DNA of 64,000 nucleotides from assembly GCF_000511175.1 (NCBI RefSeq), contig NZ_KI866530.1, positions 1,548,919-1,612,918 of the forward strand, in the 5' to 3' direction. A program made the position numbers and the translations under genes. Source of the DNA: Sediminibacterium salmoneum NBRC 103935 (lineage in GTDB: Bacteria > Bacteroidota > Bacteroidia > Chitinophagales > Chitinophagaceae). Positions within the stretch are counted from its first letter, which is position 1; each line of letters begins with the position of its first letter. The notes beneath the pieces were generated by a model, which ran no database searches, was not told the origin of the DNA, and was given only the letters and a program-made list of their open reading frames with translations. This document shows positions 17,279 through 25,706 of this stretch, one piece after another.

Positions 17279-18034
17279 ATGGCATCTGTAAAAGATTTCT
17301 CCGTTGAAGAAAAACTAGTAAACCTATTACGTTTACAAAAGATTGACAGCAAACTAGATGAAATTCAGGTATTAAAAGGCGAGCTTCCAATGGAAGTAAG
17401 CGACCTGGAAGATGAAATACAAGGCTTAACCGCCCGTCAAACTCGTATTGAAGAAGAAATCAACGGTATAAGTGAATTCATTGAGAGCAAGAAAAATGCA
17501 ATCAAAGAAAGCGAAGCCCTGATTGCCAAATACGAAAAGCAAAGCGAGAACGTAAAGAACAACCGTGAATTTGAAGCAATCAACAAAGAAGTTGAAATGC
17601 AGCAATTAGAAGTGAAGCTTTGCGAAAAACATATCCGCGATGCCAACGAAGAACTAGCCGAGAAGGTAAAGCAATTAGAAAACGCCAAGAAAATGGTTGC
17701 TGTAAAAGAAGGCGTTCTGAATCACAAGAAGGGTGAATTAGAAAAAATCATCGCAGATACCGTAAAAGAAGAAACTGAATTAAATTCATATAGTGCTGAT
17801 GCAAGAGCCCATATTGATGAGCGTTTAATTTACAGCTACGACAGAATCAGAAACAGTTACAGGAATGGATTGGCAGTAGTTGCTGTTGAGCGTGATGCCT
17901 GCGGAGGTTGCTTCAACTCTATTCCTCCACAACGTCAGAGTGAAATTCGCCTGCACAAGAAAATCATCGTTTGCGAAAACTGCGGACGTATTCTTGTAGA
18001 TGCTGATTTAAATGACAGCGTAGAAGCAAAATAA
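17279..18034 (+). CDS. Coiled-coil protein with C-terminal C4 zinc ribbon
   Basis: 251 residues. Residues ~10-190 are almost entirely charged heptad-like coiled coil; the C-terminus has a zinc ribbon, CGGC ... CENCGR, around residues 205-240 including FNSIPPQRQSEIRLHKK. This architecture is commonly found next to nif3, as here. Members are proposed to bind nucleic acid but the function is not established. It is followed by a strong terminator at 18056. Confidence 0.88.
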   Translation: MASVKDFSVEEKLVNLLRLQKIDSKLDEIQVLKGELPMEVSDLEDEIQGLTARQTRIEEEINGISEFIESKKNAIKESEALIAKYEKQSENVKNNREFEAINKEVEMQQLEVKLCEKHIRDANEELAEKVKQLENAKKMVAVKEGVLNHKKGELEKIIADTVKEETELNSYSADARAHIDERLIYSYDRIRNSYRNGLAVVAVERDACGGCFNSIPPQRQSEIRLHKKIIVCENCGRILVDADLNDSVEAK

Positions 18035-18055
18035 AAAATTGCATTTAACATACTC

Positions 18056-18089
18056 AAGGGCAGTCAATTGGCTGCCCTTTCTTATTTTT
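18056..18089 (+). terminator. Intrinsic terminator after the zinc-ribbon gene
   Basis: AAGGGCAG / CTGCCCTT form an 8-bp GC-containing stem with an 8-nt loop, followed by a T-rich tract. It sits 22 bp after the stop at 18034 and immediately before the GTG start of the TPR gene. Confidence 0.85.
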
Positions 18090-18094
18090 AGACT

Positions 18095-19585
18095 GTGAGG
18101 CAATTCCTATTTCTACTGACCTTCTTTTTTGCATCGCTGTTTACAGCCGGGGCTCAGCAGAAATTTGATTTTAACGCAGCCTGTCTGCAGGCTTACCAGG
18201 AAATCAATAAACTCAAATTTGAAACTGCAGAAGCACAGCTGCAAAAAATTCGCCTTCAACAGCCAGACAATCTTGTTCCTATTTTACTGGATAACTATAT
18301 TGATTTCTATACTTTGTTTTTTAACGAAGATCCTGATTATTACACCAGGCAAATGGGCGTCATGCAAAGCCGGCTGGATCTATTGCAAAAAGGAGACAAG
18401 TCAAGCCCGTTTTATTTGTACAGTCAATCTATGCTTCGCATACAGAGAGGTGCAGTACAAATTAAATTCGGCAATTTCTGGGATGCGGGCTGGGACATTC
18501 GCAAAGCCTATATTTTAATAAAGGAAAACCGAAAAAAATTTCCCAAATTCAGCCCCAATGAAATGCTGTATGGCGCGCTGGAATCTATTATGGGCACTAT
18601 TCCCAAAGGATATAAATGGCTGACCAATTTACTGGGCATGCGTGGCTCTATTACAGAAGGGATGAAAAAAATGAAAGACTTTACCAATAGCAATGAGTAT
18701 TGGGCCAGACAGTTTTCCAATGAAGCCAGTTTCATTTATCCCTATTTGTTATTTCATATTGGCAATGAAAGAAAGCAAGCACTGGACTTTGTAGAAAATA
18801 AAAAATTAGACCTGGTCAATAACCATCTGCATGCTTTTATGGCGGCCAATCTTTCTTTGAACAACAAGGAAGCAGCAAAATGCAAGTTGATTATACAGCA
18901 CAGAAATAAATCTGCAGAATATTTAAGCACGCCCGTCTGGGATTTTCAACTGGGCTATGCCCATATTTATCACCTGGACCTGGATGACGCCATTGAACAT
19001 TTTGAACAATTTACCCGTGAGTTCAGGGGGAAGTTCTATCTGAAAGACAGTTATCAGAAAATTAGCTGGGCCTATTATTTACTAGGCAACCAGCAGCAGG
19101 CAGAAGCATTCCGGAAACAAACACTCGCAAAGGGATCTACCCTTTCCGATGCAGACAAAAAAGCCAACCGGGATGCCAAGGAAAACAACTGGCCCAATCC
19201 CTTATTATTAAAAGCCCGTTTACTCAGCGATGGGGGCTATCATGCAGAAGCTTATAAATTGTTACAGGGTAAAACATCCAACGATTTCAGCAGTTTGGCA
19301 GACAAACTGGATTTTGCATACCGGGCAGCCAGAATCTATGACGATCTGGGTCGCAAGGACGATGCTATCCGGAATTACCTGGTAGCCATTAAGCTGGGGG
19401 AAAACAGAAGAGAACATTTTGCAGCAAGGGCCGCTTTACAAATAGGATTGATATACGAAGAACGAGGCGACAAAACCACCGCTATCAAATACTACCAGCA
19501 GTGTATGAATATGGAAGGACATGAGTTCAAGGACTCACTGGATCAGAAAGCCAAATCGGGAATTGAACGCTGCAAAGGGAACTAG
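18095..19585 (+). CDS. Secreted TPR-repeat protein
   Basis: 496 residues from a GTG start giving MRQFLFLLTFFFASLFTAGAQ, a signal peptide. Helical repeats follow: AEAQLQKIRLQQPDN (about 40-60), DLDDAIEHFEQFTREF (about 300), a run DDLGRKDDAIRNYLVAIKLG and ERGDKTTAIKYYQQCMNM at the C-terminus, consistent with tetratricopeptide repeats. Likely periplasmic scaffold; partner unknown. The GTG lies 6 bp after the T tract of the preceding terminator, so its promoter must lie upstream or the gene depends on read-through. Confidence 0.85.
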   Translation: MRQFLFLLTFFFASLFTAGAQQKFDFNAACLQAYQEINKLKFETAEAQLQKIRLQQPDNLVPILLDNYIDFYTLFFNEDPDYYTRQMGVMQSRLDLLQKGDKSSPFYLYSQSMLRIQRGAVQIKFGNFWDAGWDIRKAYILIKENRKKFPKFSPNEMLYGALESIMGTIPKGYKWLTNLLGMRGSITEGMKKMKDFTNSNEYWARQFSNEASFIYPYLLFHIGNERKQALDFVENKKLDLVNNHLHAFMAANLSLNNKEAAKCKLIIQHRNKSAEYLSTPVWDFQLGYAHIYHLDLDDAIEHFEQFTREFRGKFYLKDSYQKISWAYYLLGNQQQAEAFRKQTLAKGSTLSDADKKANRDAKENNWPNPLLLKARLLSDGGYHAEAYKLLQGKTSNDFSSLADKLDFAYRAARIYDDLGRKDDAIRNYLVAIKLGENRREHFAARAALQIGLIYEERGDKTTAIKYYQQCMNMEGHEFKDSLDQKAKSGIERCKGN

Positions 19586-19689
19586 GAAGCCAGTGTGGAA
19601 CTTCCCAAAATTTCTATGCTTATTTAGCTAAAAGTCTAAGCCCAATTTGGGTAAGCTTCATTAACTTGCCCCAGTAAAAATGTAGAAAA

Positions 19690-21360
19690 TTGCTGCAGGA
19701 ATTAACGATACACAATTATGCCATCATTGATGAACTGACCATTCAGTTTAACGAACAGCTCAACATCATAACCGGTGAAACGGGTGCTGGTAAAAGTATC
19801 CTGATGGGCGCAATAAGCTTAATCCTTGGAGAGAGAGCCGATACCAGTGTGTTGGTAAACAAGGAGCGCAAATGTATAATTGAAGGACAGTTTCTGGCAG
19901 GTCAGAAAAAAGCGGTAAACGAATTTTTACAGGCCCATGATTTTGAAGACGGTCATACTTCACTAATTACCATTCGCAGAGAAATTGCCAGCAATGGCAA
20001 GTCCCGTGCCTTCATCAACGATACACCTGCCACCCTTCAACAATTAAAAGTGTTGGCTGGATTGTTAGTAGACTTGCACCAGCAGTTTGATACACTGGAA
20101 CTGGGAGACAGCGATTTTCAAAGAATGGTAATAGATGCGCTGGCAGGAAATGAAAATATCCTGCAGACGCACCAGCAATACTTTAAGGAATGGACCCGTG
20201 TATTGGCCGACTACAATGCCCTGCAAGAGCAGAAAGCAGCTTTGCAGAAAGAAGCCGATTACAATCAATACTTATGTAATGAATTAGAATCGCTTGCTTT
20301 AAGAGAGAACGAACTGGAGCAACTGGAAGAAGAATTAAAGTTGCTGAACAATGCCGAAGAAATTAAAACAGTATTAGAGAAAGTCTCTTTTGAAATTGCC
20401 AATTCGGAAGAACCCATTGTTGCCCGCATTAAACAATTAAACAATAGTCTGCAATCGCTGGAAGCATTGATAGCAGGTGTTCCTGCCCTGTCGGCAAGAT
20501 TAAAAGCCAGTCAGATTGAACTTCAGGATATAGCCGATGAACTGGAAAGAATTAACGACCATGTTCATTTTGATGCAGCCAAAATAGACCAGGTAAACCA
20601 GCGGATTAGTGAGGGATATAAACTGCTGAAAAAACATGGCGTAACTACCACAGCGGAGTTGCTACAGATACAGACCGAATTGTCGAATAAGCTTTTTGAA
20701 GCCGTTGCCATAGACGAAGCCATCCTGGCAAAGCAGGTAGCTGCCAACGATTTAATGCATCAGCTAAAACAAACAGCCAAACAAATTACTGCTTCCAGAA
20801 AATCGGTAACAGATGGTTTTGAAAAAGCTGTGAATGCCTTATTAAAACAGGTAGGCATGCCGAATGCACAAATTAAAGTGAACCTACAAACTATTCCGCT
20901 ATCTGCTTATGGAGTGGAGAATGTAGAACTCTTATTTGATGCCAATAAAAGCAATCGTTTTGAACCTATTCGCAAAGTGGCCAGTGGAGGTGAATTAAGC
21001 AGACTCATGCTTTGCATTAAATCGCTGGTGGCGCAGAAAATAGATTTACCAACCCTGATATTCGACGAGATAGATACAGGTATTTCCGGAGAAGCCGCCA
21101 AACAGGTGGGCATCATAATGCAGGAACTGGCCGGAAACAGACAGATCATCTGCATTACCCATCAACCCCAGATTGCGGGTAAAGCCAATGCACACTATTT
21201 TGTGTACAAGGAAAACAAAGACAACCAAATTAAAACCAATATTAAACTACTCAGTACCGAAGAACGCATTCACGCCATTGCACAGATGCTAAGTGGGGAA
21301 AAACCCACAGCAGCCGCCCTGGAGAATGCCAAAGAAATGATTCGTATATTCGGCACTTAA
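19690..21360 (+). CDS. recN: DNA repair protein RecN
   Basis: 556 residues from a TTG start giving MLQELTIHNYAIIDELTIQF, the normal RecN N-terminus. SMC-like ATPase with Walker A GETGAGKS near residue 35, a central coiled coil (about 150-370), the signature ASGGELSRLMLCIK, and Walker B LPTLIFDEIDTGISGE. RecN acts in double-strand-break repair. It ends 11 bp before fabI. Confidence 0.96.
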   Translation: MLQELTIHNYAIIDELTIQFNEQLNIITGETGAGKSILMGAISLILGERADTSVLVNKERKCIIEGQFLAGQKKAVNEFLQAHDFEDGHTSLITIRREIASNGKSRAFINDTPATLQQLKVLAGLLVDLHQQFDTLELGDSDFQRMVIDALAGNENILQTHQQYFKEWTRVLADYNALQEQKAALQKEADYNQYLCNELESLALRENELEQLEEELKLLNNAEEIKTVLEKVSFEIANSEEPIVARIKQLNNSLQSLEALIAGVPALSARLKASQIELQDIADELERINDHVHFDAAKIDQVNQRISEGYKLLKKHGVTTTAELLQIQTELSNKLFEAVAIDEAILAKQVAANDLMHQLKQTAKQITASRKSVTDGFEKAVNALLKQVGMPNAQIKVNLQTIPLSAYGVENVELLFDANKSNRFEPIRKVASGGELSRLMLCIKSLVAQKIDLPTLIFDEIDTGISGEAAKQVGIIMQELAGNRQIICITHQPQIAGKANAHYFVYKENKDNQIKTNIKLLSTEERIHAIAQMLSGEKPTAAALENAKEMIRIFGT

Positions 21361-21371
21361 ATTAAACTTGT

Positions 21372-22196
21372 ATGGCCTACAATTTATTAAAAGGTAAGCG
21401 TGGTATTATAACCGGAGCGCTGGATGAAAACTCAATTGCCTGGAAAGTAGCAGAGAAAGCACACGAAGAGGGTGCCACATTTGTACTTACCAACGCTCCT
21501 ATTGCCATGCGCATGGGCGAGATCAATAAACTGGCTGAAAAAACCGGTTCACAGATTATTCCTGCCGATGCTACCAGCACAGAAGAACTAACGAATTTAT
21601 TTACACAGTCTCAGGAAATCCTGGGTGGTAAAATAGATTTTGTACTACACTCTATAGGAATGAGTGTAAATATTCGCAAGAAGATTCCATATACCGAATC
21701 TAACTACGATTATTTTATGAAAGGTATTGATGTATCTGCTATGTCTTTTCACAAGATGCTGGCAGTTGCCAAAAAACTGGATGCCATTAACGAATGGGGT
21801 TCCGTTGTTGCGTTAACTTATATGGCAGCACAAAGAACCTTCCCGTTCTATACAGATATGGCAGATATTAAAGCCATGCTGGAATCCATTGCCAGAAGCT
21901 TTGGCTATCATTATGGATTAGAGAAAAAAGTACGTATCAATACCGTTTCACAATCTCCTACCAAAACCACTGCAGGTACTGGTATCAAAGGGTTTGGTGA
22001 TTTCTATGATTTTGCCGAAGCCGTTGCTCCACTGGGTAATGCAAGTGCAGAAGATTGTGCCAACTACTGTATTACTTTGTTCTCCGATTTAACCAAAATG
22101 GTAACCATGCAGAATCTGTTCCACGATGGAGGATATTCTACCACTGGAGTTAGCATGGAAGTAATGGAGAAATTGGGTATTGCCAATCAGGAGTAA
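21372..22196 (+). CDS. fabI: Enoyl-ACP reductase (NADH), FabI type
   Basis: 274 residues of the short-chain dehydrogenase fold. GIITGALDENSIAWKVAE is the FabI nucleotide-binding start, VLHSIGMS lies in the cofactor region, and Tyr160/Lys167 in FPFYTDMADIKAMLES fit the Tyr-x6-Lys catalytic pair. It performs the last reduction in each fatty-acid elongation cycle. It follows recN closely and may share its transcript. Confidence 0.95.
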   Translation: MAYNLLKGKRGIITGALDENSIAWKVAEKAHEEGATFVLTNAPIAMRMGEINKLAEKTGSQIIPADATSTEELTNLFTQSQEILGGKIDFVLHSIGMSVNIRKKIPYTESNYDYFMKGIDVSAMSFHKMLAVAKKLDAINEWGSVVALTYMAAQRTFPFYTDMADIKAMLESIARSFGYHYGLEKKVRINTVSQSPTKTTAGTGIKGFGDFYDFAEAVAPLGNASAEDCANYCITLFSDLTKMVTMQNLFHDGGYSTTGVSMEVMEKLGIANQE

Positions 22197-22238
22197 ACAG
22201 CATTTAATTAATCAATCGTATCCAATAAGGATACAAAA

Positions 22239-22517
22239 ATGAAGTGTATGAATTTGGTAGATCTGTTAGGATATTTCGGAGCTTTTTTAAGTGCTATTAC
22301 TTTTATGCCACAGGTATGGCTGGCATGGAAAAGTAAAAGTGTGGGCGACTTAAGTATCTGGATGATACTGATTGTAATTACCAGTTGTGTAGTCTGGTTA
22401 ATTTATGCAGTAAATGTAAAGAGTGGACCTGTGCTTGCCGCCAATATGATTGTGCTGGCGCTTGCATTGATGCTATTCTATTTCAAGATGACATTCCCTG
22501 CAAAACCGAAAGAATAA
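22239..22517 (+). CDS. SemiSWEET-type PQ-loop sugar transporter
   Basis: 92 residues with three transmembrane helices and the PQ-loop signature TFMPQVWLAWKSKSVGDLS, as in bacterial SemiSWEETs, which dimerise to move sugars through the inner membrane. The tail is short and basic (PAKPKE). A second in-frame Met four codons in is an alternative start. The 3' end is followed by a bidirectional terminator. Confidence 0.85.
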   Translation: MKCMNLVDLLGYFGAFLSAITFMPQVWLAWKSKSVGDLSIWMILIVITSCVVWLIYAVNVKSGPVLAANMIVLALALMLFYFKMTFPAKPKE

Positions 22518-22559
22518 AAAAATAGAAACGCAGCTGTAATCACGGCTGCATACAAGCAA

Positions 22560-22596
22560 AAGATGGCTATCTGAAGAATCAGTTAGCCATCTTTTT
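22560..22596. terminator. Bidirectional terminator between convergent genes
   Basis: AAGATGGCTA pairs with TAGCCATCTT, extended by CTG/CAG after one mismatch, with a six-base loop, then a T tract on the plus strand; on the minus strand TTTT also follows. It separates the SemiSWEET gene and the convergent DUF2795 gene. A second, weaker GCAGC/GCTGC hairpin lies just before it at about 22530-22550. Confidence 0.85.
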
Positions 22597-22614
22597 ATTT
22601 GTGTAGTGTATTAA

Positions 22615-22836
22615 TTAATACTCGTCTTCGTTAAACATGAAGTCTTCCTGACTTGGATAATCAGGCCAGATGTCTTCGATGCTCTCATACACTTCTCCTT
22701 CGTCTTCCAATTCCTGAAGATTTTCTACCACTTCCAATGGCGCACCACTGCGGATAGAATAATCGATCAACTCATCCTTGGTAGCAGGCCAGGGAGCTTC
22801 TTCTAAATAACTTGCTAATTCTAGTGTCCAAAACAT
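22615..22836 (-). CDS. DUF2795 family small acidic protein
   Basis: 73 residues, very acidic, with the conserved block ATKDELIDYSIRSGAPLEVV and NLQELEDEGEVYE ending in a DIWPDYPS motif. This form is widespread in Bacteroidota; function unknown. It has its own well-formed promoter just upstream. Confidence 0.9.
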   Translation of the reverse strand: MFWTLELASYLEEAPWPATKDELIDYSIRSGAPLEVVENLQELEDEGEVYESIEDIWPDYPSQEDFMFNEDEY

Positions 22837-22853
22837 AGTCTCGATTATTTTTG

Positions 22854-22883
22854 CAAAAGTAACCGTATAAATGATACCACCAA
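22854..22883 (-). promoter_or_regulatory. Complete Bacteroidota-type promoter for the DUF2795 gene
   Basis: On the minus strand, TTG (22883-22881) is followed by exactly 19 bp and then TACTTTTG (22861-22854), matching the -33 TTG / -7 TAnnTTTG consensus of the Bacteroidota housekeeping sigma factor. The start codon is 18 bp downstream of the -7 element. Confidence 0.75.
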
Positions 22884-22943
22884 ATGTGAGTTTTACCCAT
22901 CTCTGCAGAAAAGGTTAATTTGCAGTAAATAAAAGCCTATTAC

Positions 22944-23600
22944 ATGCTGAAAGCCACGGCCATTACCAGAAAATTTGGAAACCTCCCTGTTTTAAAAGGG
23001 GTGGATATTACCATTAACAAAGGGGAAATGGTCAGCATTGTAGGCTCATCAGGGGCAGGGAAGAGTACTTTGCTGCATATTCTGGGAACCCTGGATCGTC
23101 CGGACAGCGGGAGCATTCTGGTAAATGACCAGGACTTACTTAGCATGAATACCCAGGACCTGGCCAGGTTACGGAATCTGAACATGGGCTTTATTTTCCA
23201 GTTTCATCATTTGTTACCGGAATTTGATGCCCTGGAAAACGTAAGCATACCCGGATGGATTGCCAATAAAAACAATGCAGTTGTAAAAGAAAGAGCAGTT
23301 CAATTACTCGATTTATTAGGACTGAAGGATCGCAGCCACCACAAACCCAATGAACTCTCTGGCGGCGAACAGCAGCGCGTGGCAGTAGCCAGGGCGCTCA
23401 TTAACGAACCGCTGATTGTGTTTGCAGACGAACCAACTGGTAATCTGGATAGTACCAATGCAAGAGAACTGCACCAGCTATTCACCCGCATTAATCAGGA
23501 AATGGGCACCAGCTTTTTAATTGTTACGCACAACGAAGAATTGGCCGGACTAAGCCACAGAACCCTGCATATGAAAGACGGATTAATTTTGCCACAATAA
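22944..23600 (+). CDS. ABC transporter ATP-binding protein, LolD-like
   Basis: 218 residues. Walker A GSSGAGKST (about 33-41), Q-loop FQFHHLLPEFDALENV, signature LSGGEQQRVAVARA, Walker [15 protein letters not shown] and switch His in VTHNEE. The sequence is of the LolD/MacB family that powers lipoprotein release or efflux. No permease gene is adjacent, so the partner is elsewhere. Confidence 0.88.
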   Translation: MLKATAITRKFGNLPVLKGVDITINKGEMVSIVGSSGAGKSTLLHILGTLDRPDSGSILVNDQDLLSMNTQDLARLRNLNMGFIFQFHHLLPEFDALENVSIPGWIANKNNAVVKERAVQLLDLLGLKDRSHHKPNELSGGEQQRVAVARALINEPLIVFADEPTGNLDSTNARELHQLFTRINQEMGTSFLIVTHNEELAGLSHRTLHMKDGLILPQ

Positions 23601-23641
23601 TTGTAGCTAAAGGCGGCCCATCAAAAATCAAGGCAAAAATT

Positions 23642-24202
23642 TTAAACCCGCGGTTTCCAGGGAATTTCAGCAACCCCCATCTGGTGTCCGATGTAACGGG
23701 ACAATACAAATAAATAATCGCTTAACCGATTCAGGTATTTTATTACAAGAGGTTCAACAAAAATATCCTGCTCCTGCATGTTAACACAGCAGCGTTCTGT
23801 TCTGCGGCAAACACAACGGGCCACATGGGTTTGGGAAATGGCCGGATGTCCGCCAGGCAATACAAAAAATTTCATGGCAGGAAGACTATCATTCATCTGG
23901 TCAATTTCTTTTTCCAGAAAAACAATATCCGATTCTTTCAGGTCAGGAATTTTCATCAGGGGCTCTTTCTCCGGATCACAGGCCAGGGAAGATCCCACGG
24001 TAAACAAACGATCCTGAATTTCCTTCAGGACCACTTTAATATGTTCATCGGGTGTAAGGTCGCTCACCACTCCAATCCAGGAGTTCAACTCATCCACGGT
24101 TCCGTATGTATCAATTCTGATATGACTTTTGGGTACTTTGGTACCTCCAATTAAAGAAGTCTTGCCTAAATCGCCTGTTTTTGTATAAATCTTAATTGCC
24201 AT
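23642..24202 (-). CDS. Corrinoid adenosyltransferase (PduO/MMAB type)
   Basis: 186 residues from MAIKIYTKTGDLGKTSLIGG; six upstream codons in the frame are not family-like. Features are TKTGDLGKT, the RIDTYGTVDELNSWIG block, FVLPGG and ARCVCRRTER with EPLVIKYLNRLSDYLFVL. It transfers adenosyl from ATP to Cob(I)alamin, supplying adenosylcobalamin to B12 mutases or reductases. No cobalamin riboswitch was seen in the 77-bp gap upstream. Confidence 0.93.
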   Translation of the reverse strand: MAIKIYTKTGDLGKTSLIGGTKVPKSHIRIDTYGTVDELNSWIGVVSDLTPDEHIKVVLKEIQDRLFTVGSSLACDPEKEPLMKIPDLKESDIVFLEKEIDQMNDSLPAMKFFVLPGGHPAISQTHVARCVCRRTERCCVNMQEQDIFVEPLVIKYLNRLSDYLFVLSRYIGHQMGVAEIPWKPRV

Positions 24203-24279
24203 AGTTTGTACACTGAGCAATGATTACAATGGAACTACTCAAATGTTCGGCAATATACAATTTTGCAGAATTGTCAATG

Positions 24280-24972
24280 TTATGATTTTGTGGTATCGCT
24301 CTCAACCAATCCGTCACGTAACCTAACCACCCTGCGGGCATACGCTGCAATATCTTCTTCATGGGTTACCAGCACAACTGTATTCCCTGCTTCCTGTAAT
24401 TTTCCGAAAATATGCATTACTTCTACTGAAGTTTTAGAATCCAGGTTACCGGTAGGTTCATCGGCTAACAATATGGAGGGATTGTTCACCAGGGCACGGG
24501 CAATAGCCACACGCTGAATTTGTCCCCCGCTAAGCTCATTCGACTTGTGGTGCGATCTTTCAGCAAGGCCTACTTTCTCCAAGGCCTCCATAGCTCTTTC
24601 ATGTCTTTCTTTTTTAGATACACCTGCATAAATCAAAGGCAGTGCTACGTTTTCGGCAGCGGTTAAACGAGGCAACAAATTAAACTGCTGGAATACGAAA
24701 CCAATTTCTGTATTTCTTACTTCAGCCAAATCATCATCAGCCATTTTACTTACATCCTTTCCGTTCAGAATATACTTTCCTCCGGTTGGAGAATCCAGGC
24801 AACCCAGTATATTCATCAGGGTACTCTTTCCGCTACCGGAAGGCCCCATCAGGGCAACATATTCATTCTTGAAAATATCCAGATCAATTCCTTTTAAAAC
24901 AGGAATGGCCTGATTGCCCATGAAATAACTTTTTTCAATTCCTTCCAGATGTATGATAGATTCGGTAGACAT
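24280..24972 (-). CDS. ABC transporter ATP-binding protein, MacB/LolD-like
   Basis: 230 residues. Walker [11 protein letters not shown]-loop [16 protein letters not shown], signature [14 protein letters not shown], Walker [15 protein letters not shown] and VTHEED. Its N-terminus [14 protein letters not shown] is typical of MacB-type macrolide/lipoprotein ATPases. It is 8 bp downstream of gatC and has no adjacent permease. Confidence 0.88.
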   Translation of the reverse strand: MSTESIIHLEGIEKSYFMGNQAIPVLKGIDLDIFKNEYVALMGPSGSGKSTLMNILGCLDSPTGGKYILNGKDVSKMADDDLAEVRNTEIGFVFQQFNLLPRLTAAENVALPLIYAGVSKKERHERAMEALEKVGLAERSHHKSNELSGGQIQRVAIARALVNNPSILLADEPTGNLDSKTSVEVMHIFGKLQEAGNTVVLVTHEEDIAAYARRVVRLRDGLVESDTTKS

Positions 24973-24980
24973 AAGCTGTA

Positions 24981-25268
24981 TTATTTTTTAATAACCTTGG
25001 GTACAATAAAATAAGGAGAATGAGAAGCTGGCGCATTCTGCAAAGCTTCATCCAAAGTAAGACTGCCTTTAACAGTATCATTTCTTTGTTCTGAAGCAGC
25101 AGACATCATCCGAAGCGGAGTTACTCCTTCCGTATCCAGTTCGTTTAGCTTCTCAATAAATGCCACCATTTTCTGAAGGTCTTGCTGGTATTGCTCCATT
25201 TGTGAATCGGCAATATGCAATCTGCTCAGGTTGGCCAGGTGGGCAATGGTATTTGCATTAATCTCCAT
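24981..25268 (-). CDS. gatC: Asp-tRNA(Asn)/Glu-tRNA(Gln) amidotransferase subunit C
   Basis: 95 residues, usual for Gat[13 protein letters not shown], the [20 protein letters not shown] block, [13 protein letters not shown] and a terminal FIVPKVIKK. GatC stabilises the GatA-GatB amidotransferase that corrects mischarged tRNA. gatA and gatB are not in this window. Confidence 0.93.
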   Translation of the reverse strand: MEINANTIAHLANLSRLHIADSQMEQYQQDLQKMVAFIEKLNELDTEGVTPLRMMSAASEQRNDTVKGSLTLDEALQNAPASHSPYFIVPKVIKK

Positions 25269-25449
25269 ATTTCAAAAATACGTTGAACACAATGAAAGAA
25301 GGGGGCAAAGTTTTGAGTGGTAAAATGAACAAAACAGCGGTCTATAAATCGTTTGTTTAACATTTTTGTCATTTTCCACATTTGTTAACAATAATTTTTA
25401 AAACTGAAAGGAATTTCTGTATAAATTAGTAATCAAAATCCCCCCGATT

Positions 25450-25530
25450 ATGCTAGTATACGTACTATTAGCCGTTTACCTTGTTTGCTTGTATTTTGCA
25501 TACAAAGGTGCCGCCGTTTCAGAAGAGTAA
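25450..25530 (+). CDS. Candidate 26-residue membrane micro-protein
   Basis: ATG to TAA frame whose product has one hydrophobic helix, VYVLLAVYLVCLYFAYKG, and a polar tail ending SEE. A well-formed hairpin terminator starts 24 bp after the stop, and the frame is isolated in a long intergenic region, so it may be transcribed as a monocistronic unit. I do not recognise a family. Evidence is compositional only. Confidence 0.45.
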   Translation: MLVYVLLAVYLVCLYFAYKGAAVSEE

Positions 25531-25553
25531 CATCTAAGAAAAACCAACGCATT

Positions 25554-25594
25554 AATATCAAATTTTTCCCAACGAAAGATTTGATATTTTTTTT
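25554..25594 (+). terminator. Intrinsic terminator after the micro-ORF
   Basis: AATATCAAAT pairs perfectly with ATTTGATATT across a 15-nt loop and runs into eight T. Since the flanking genes diverge, this terminator needs a plus-strand transcript starting within the intergenic region. Confidence 0.75.
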
Positions 25595-25655
25595 GCCCCT
25601 AATGGAAGGGAAGGTTAAAATTTACCTTATCTTCGGAAATAGTTGCATAACTAAC

Positions 25656-25663
25656 TAATTTTG
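25656..25663 (+). promoter_or_regulatory. -7 promoter element for fadN
   Basis: TAATTTTG fits TAnnTTTG and lies 43 bp before the ATG at 25707. The -33 position shows TTC rather than TTG, so it is a partial match. Confidence 0.45.
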
Positions 25664-25706
25664 TAAAGTGTACCCTTTACAAAACCTGACCATAAATTTT
25701 TCAAAA

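Larger units (their letters stand above)
25269..25706. other. 438-bp intergenic region with a candidate micro-gene
   Basis: Between divergent gatC and fadN. It contains an AT-rich stretch (25330-25440), a 26-codon open frame with its own terminator (25450-25594), and the fadN promoter -7 element (25656-25663). No RNA gene was recognised. Confidence 0.6.

Noticed and set aside
23642..24279. Possible cobalamin riboswitch upstream of the adenosyltransferase
   Set aside because: The 77-bp gap lacks a B12-box-like sequence or room for the structure.
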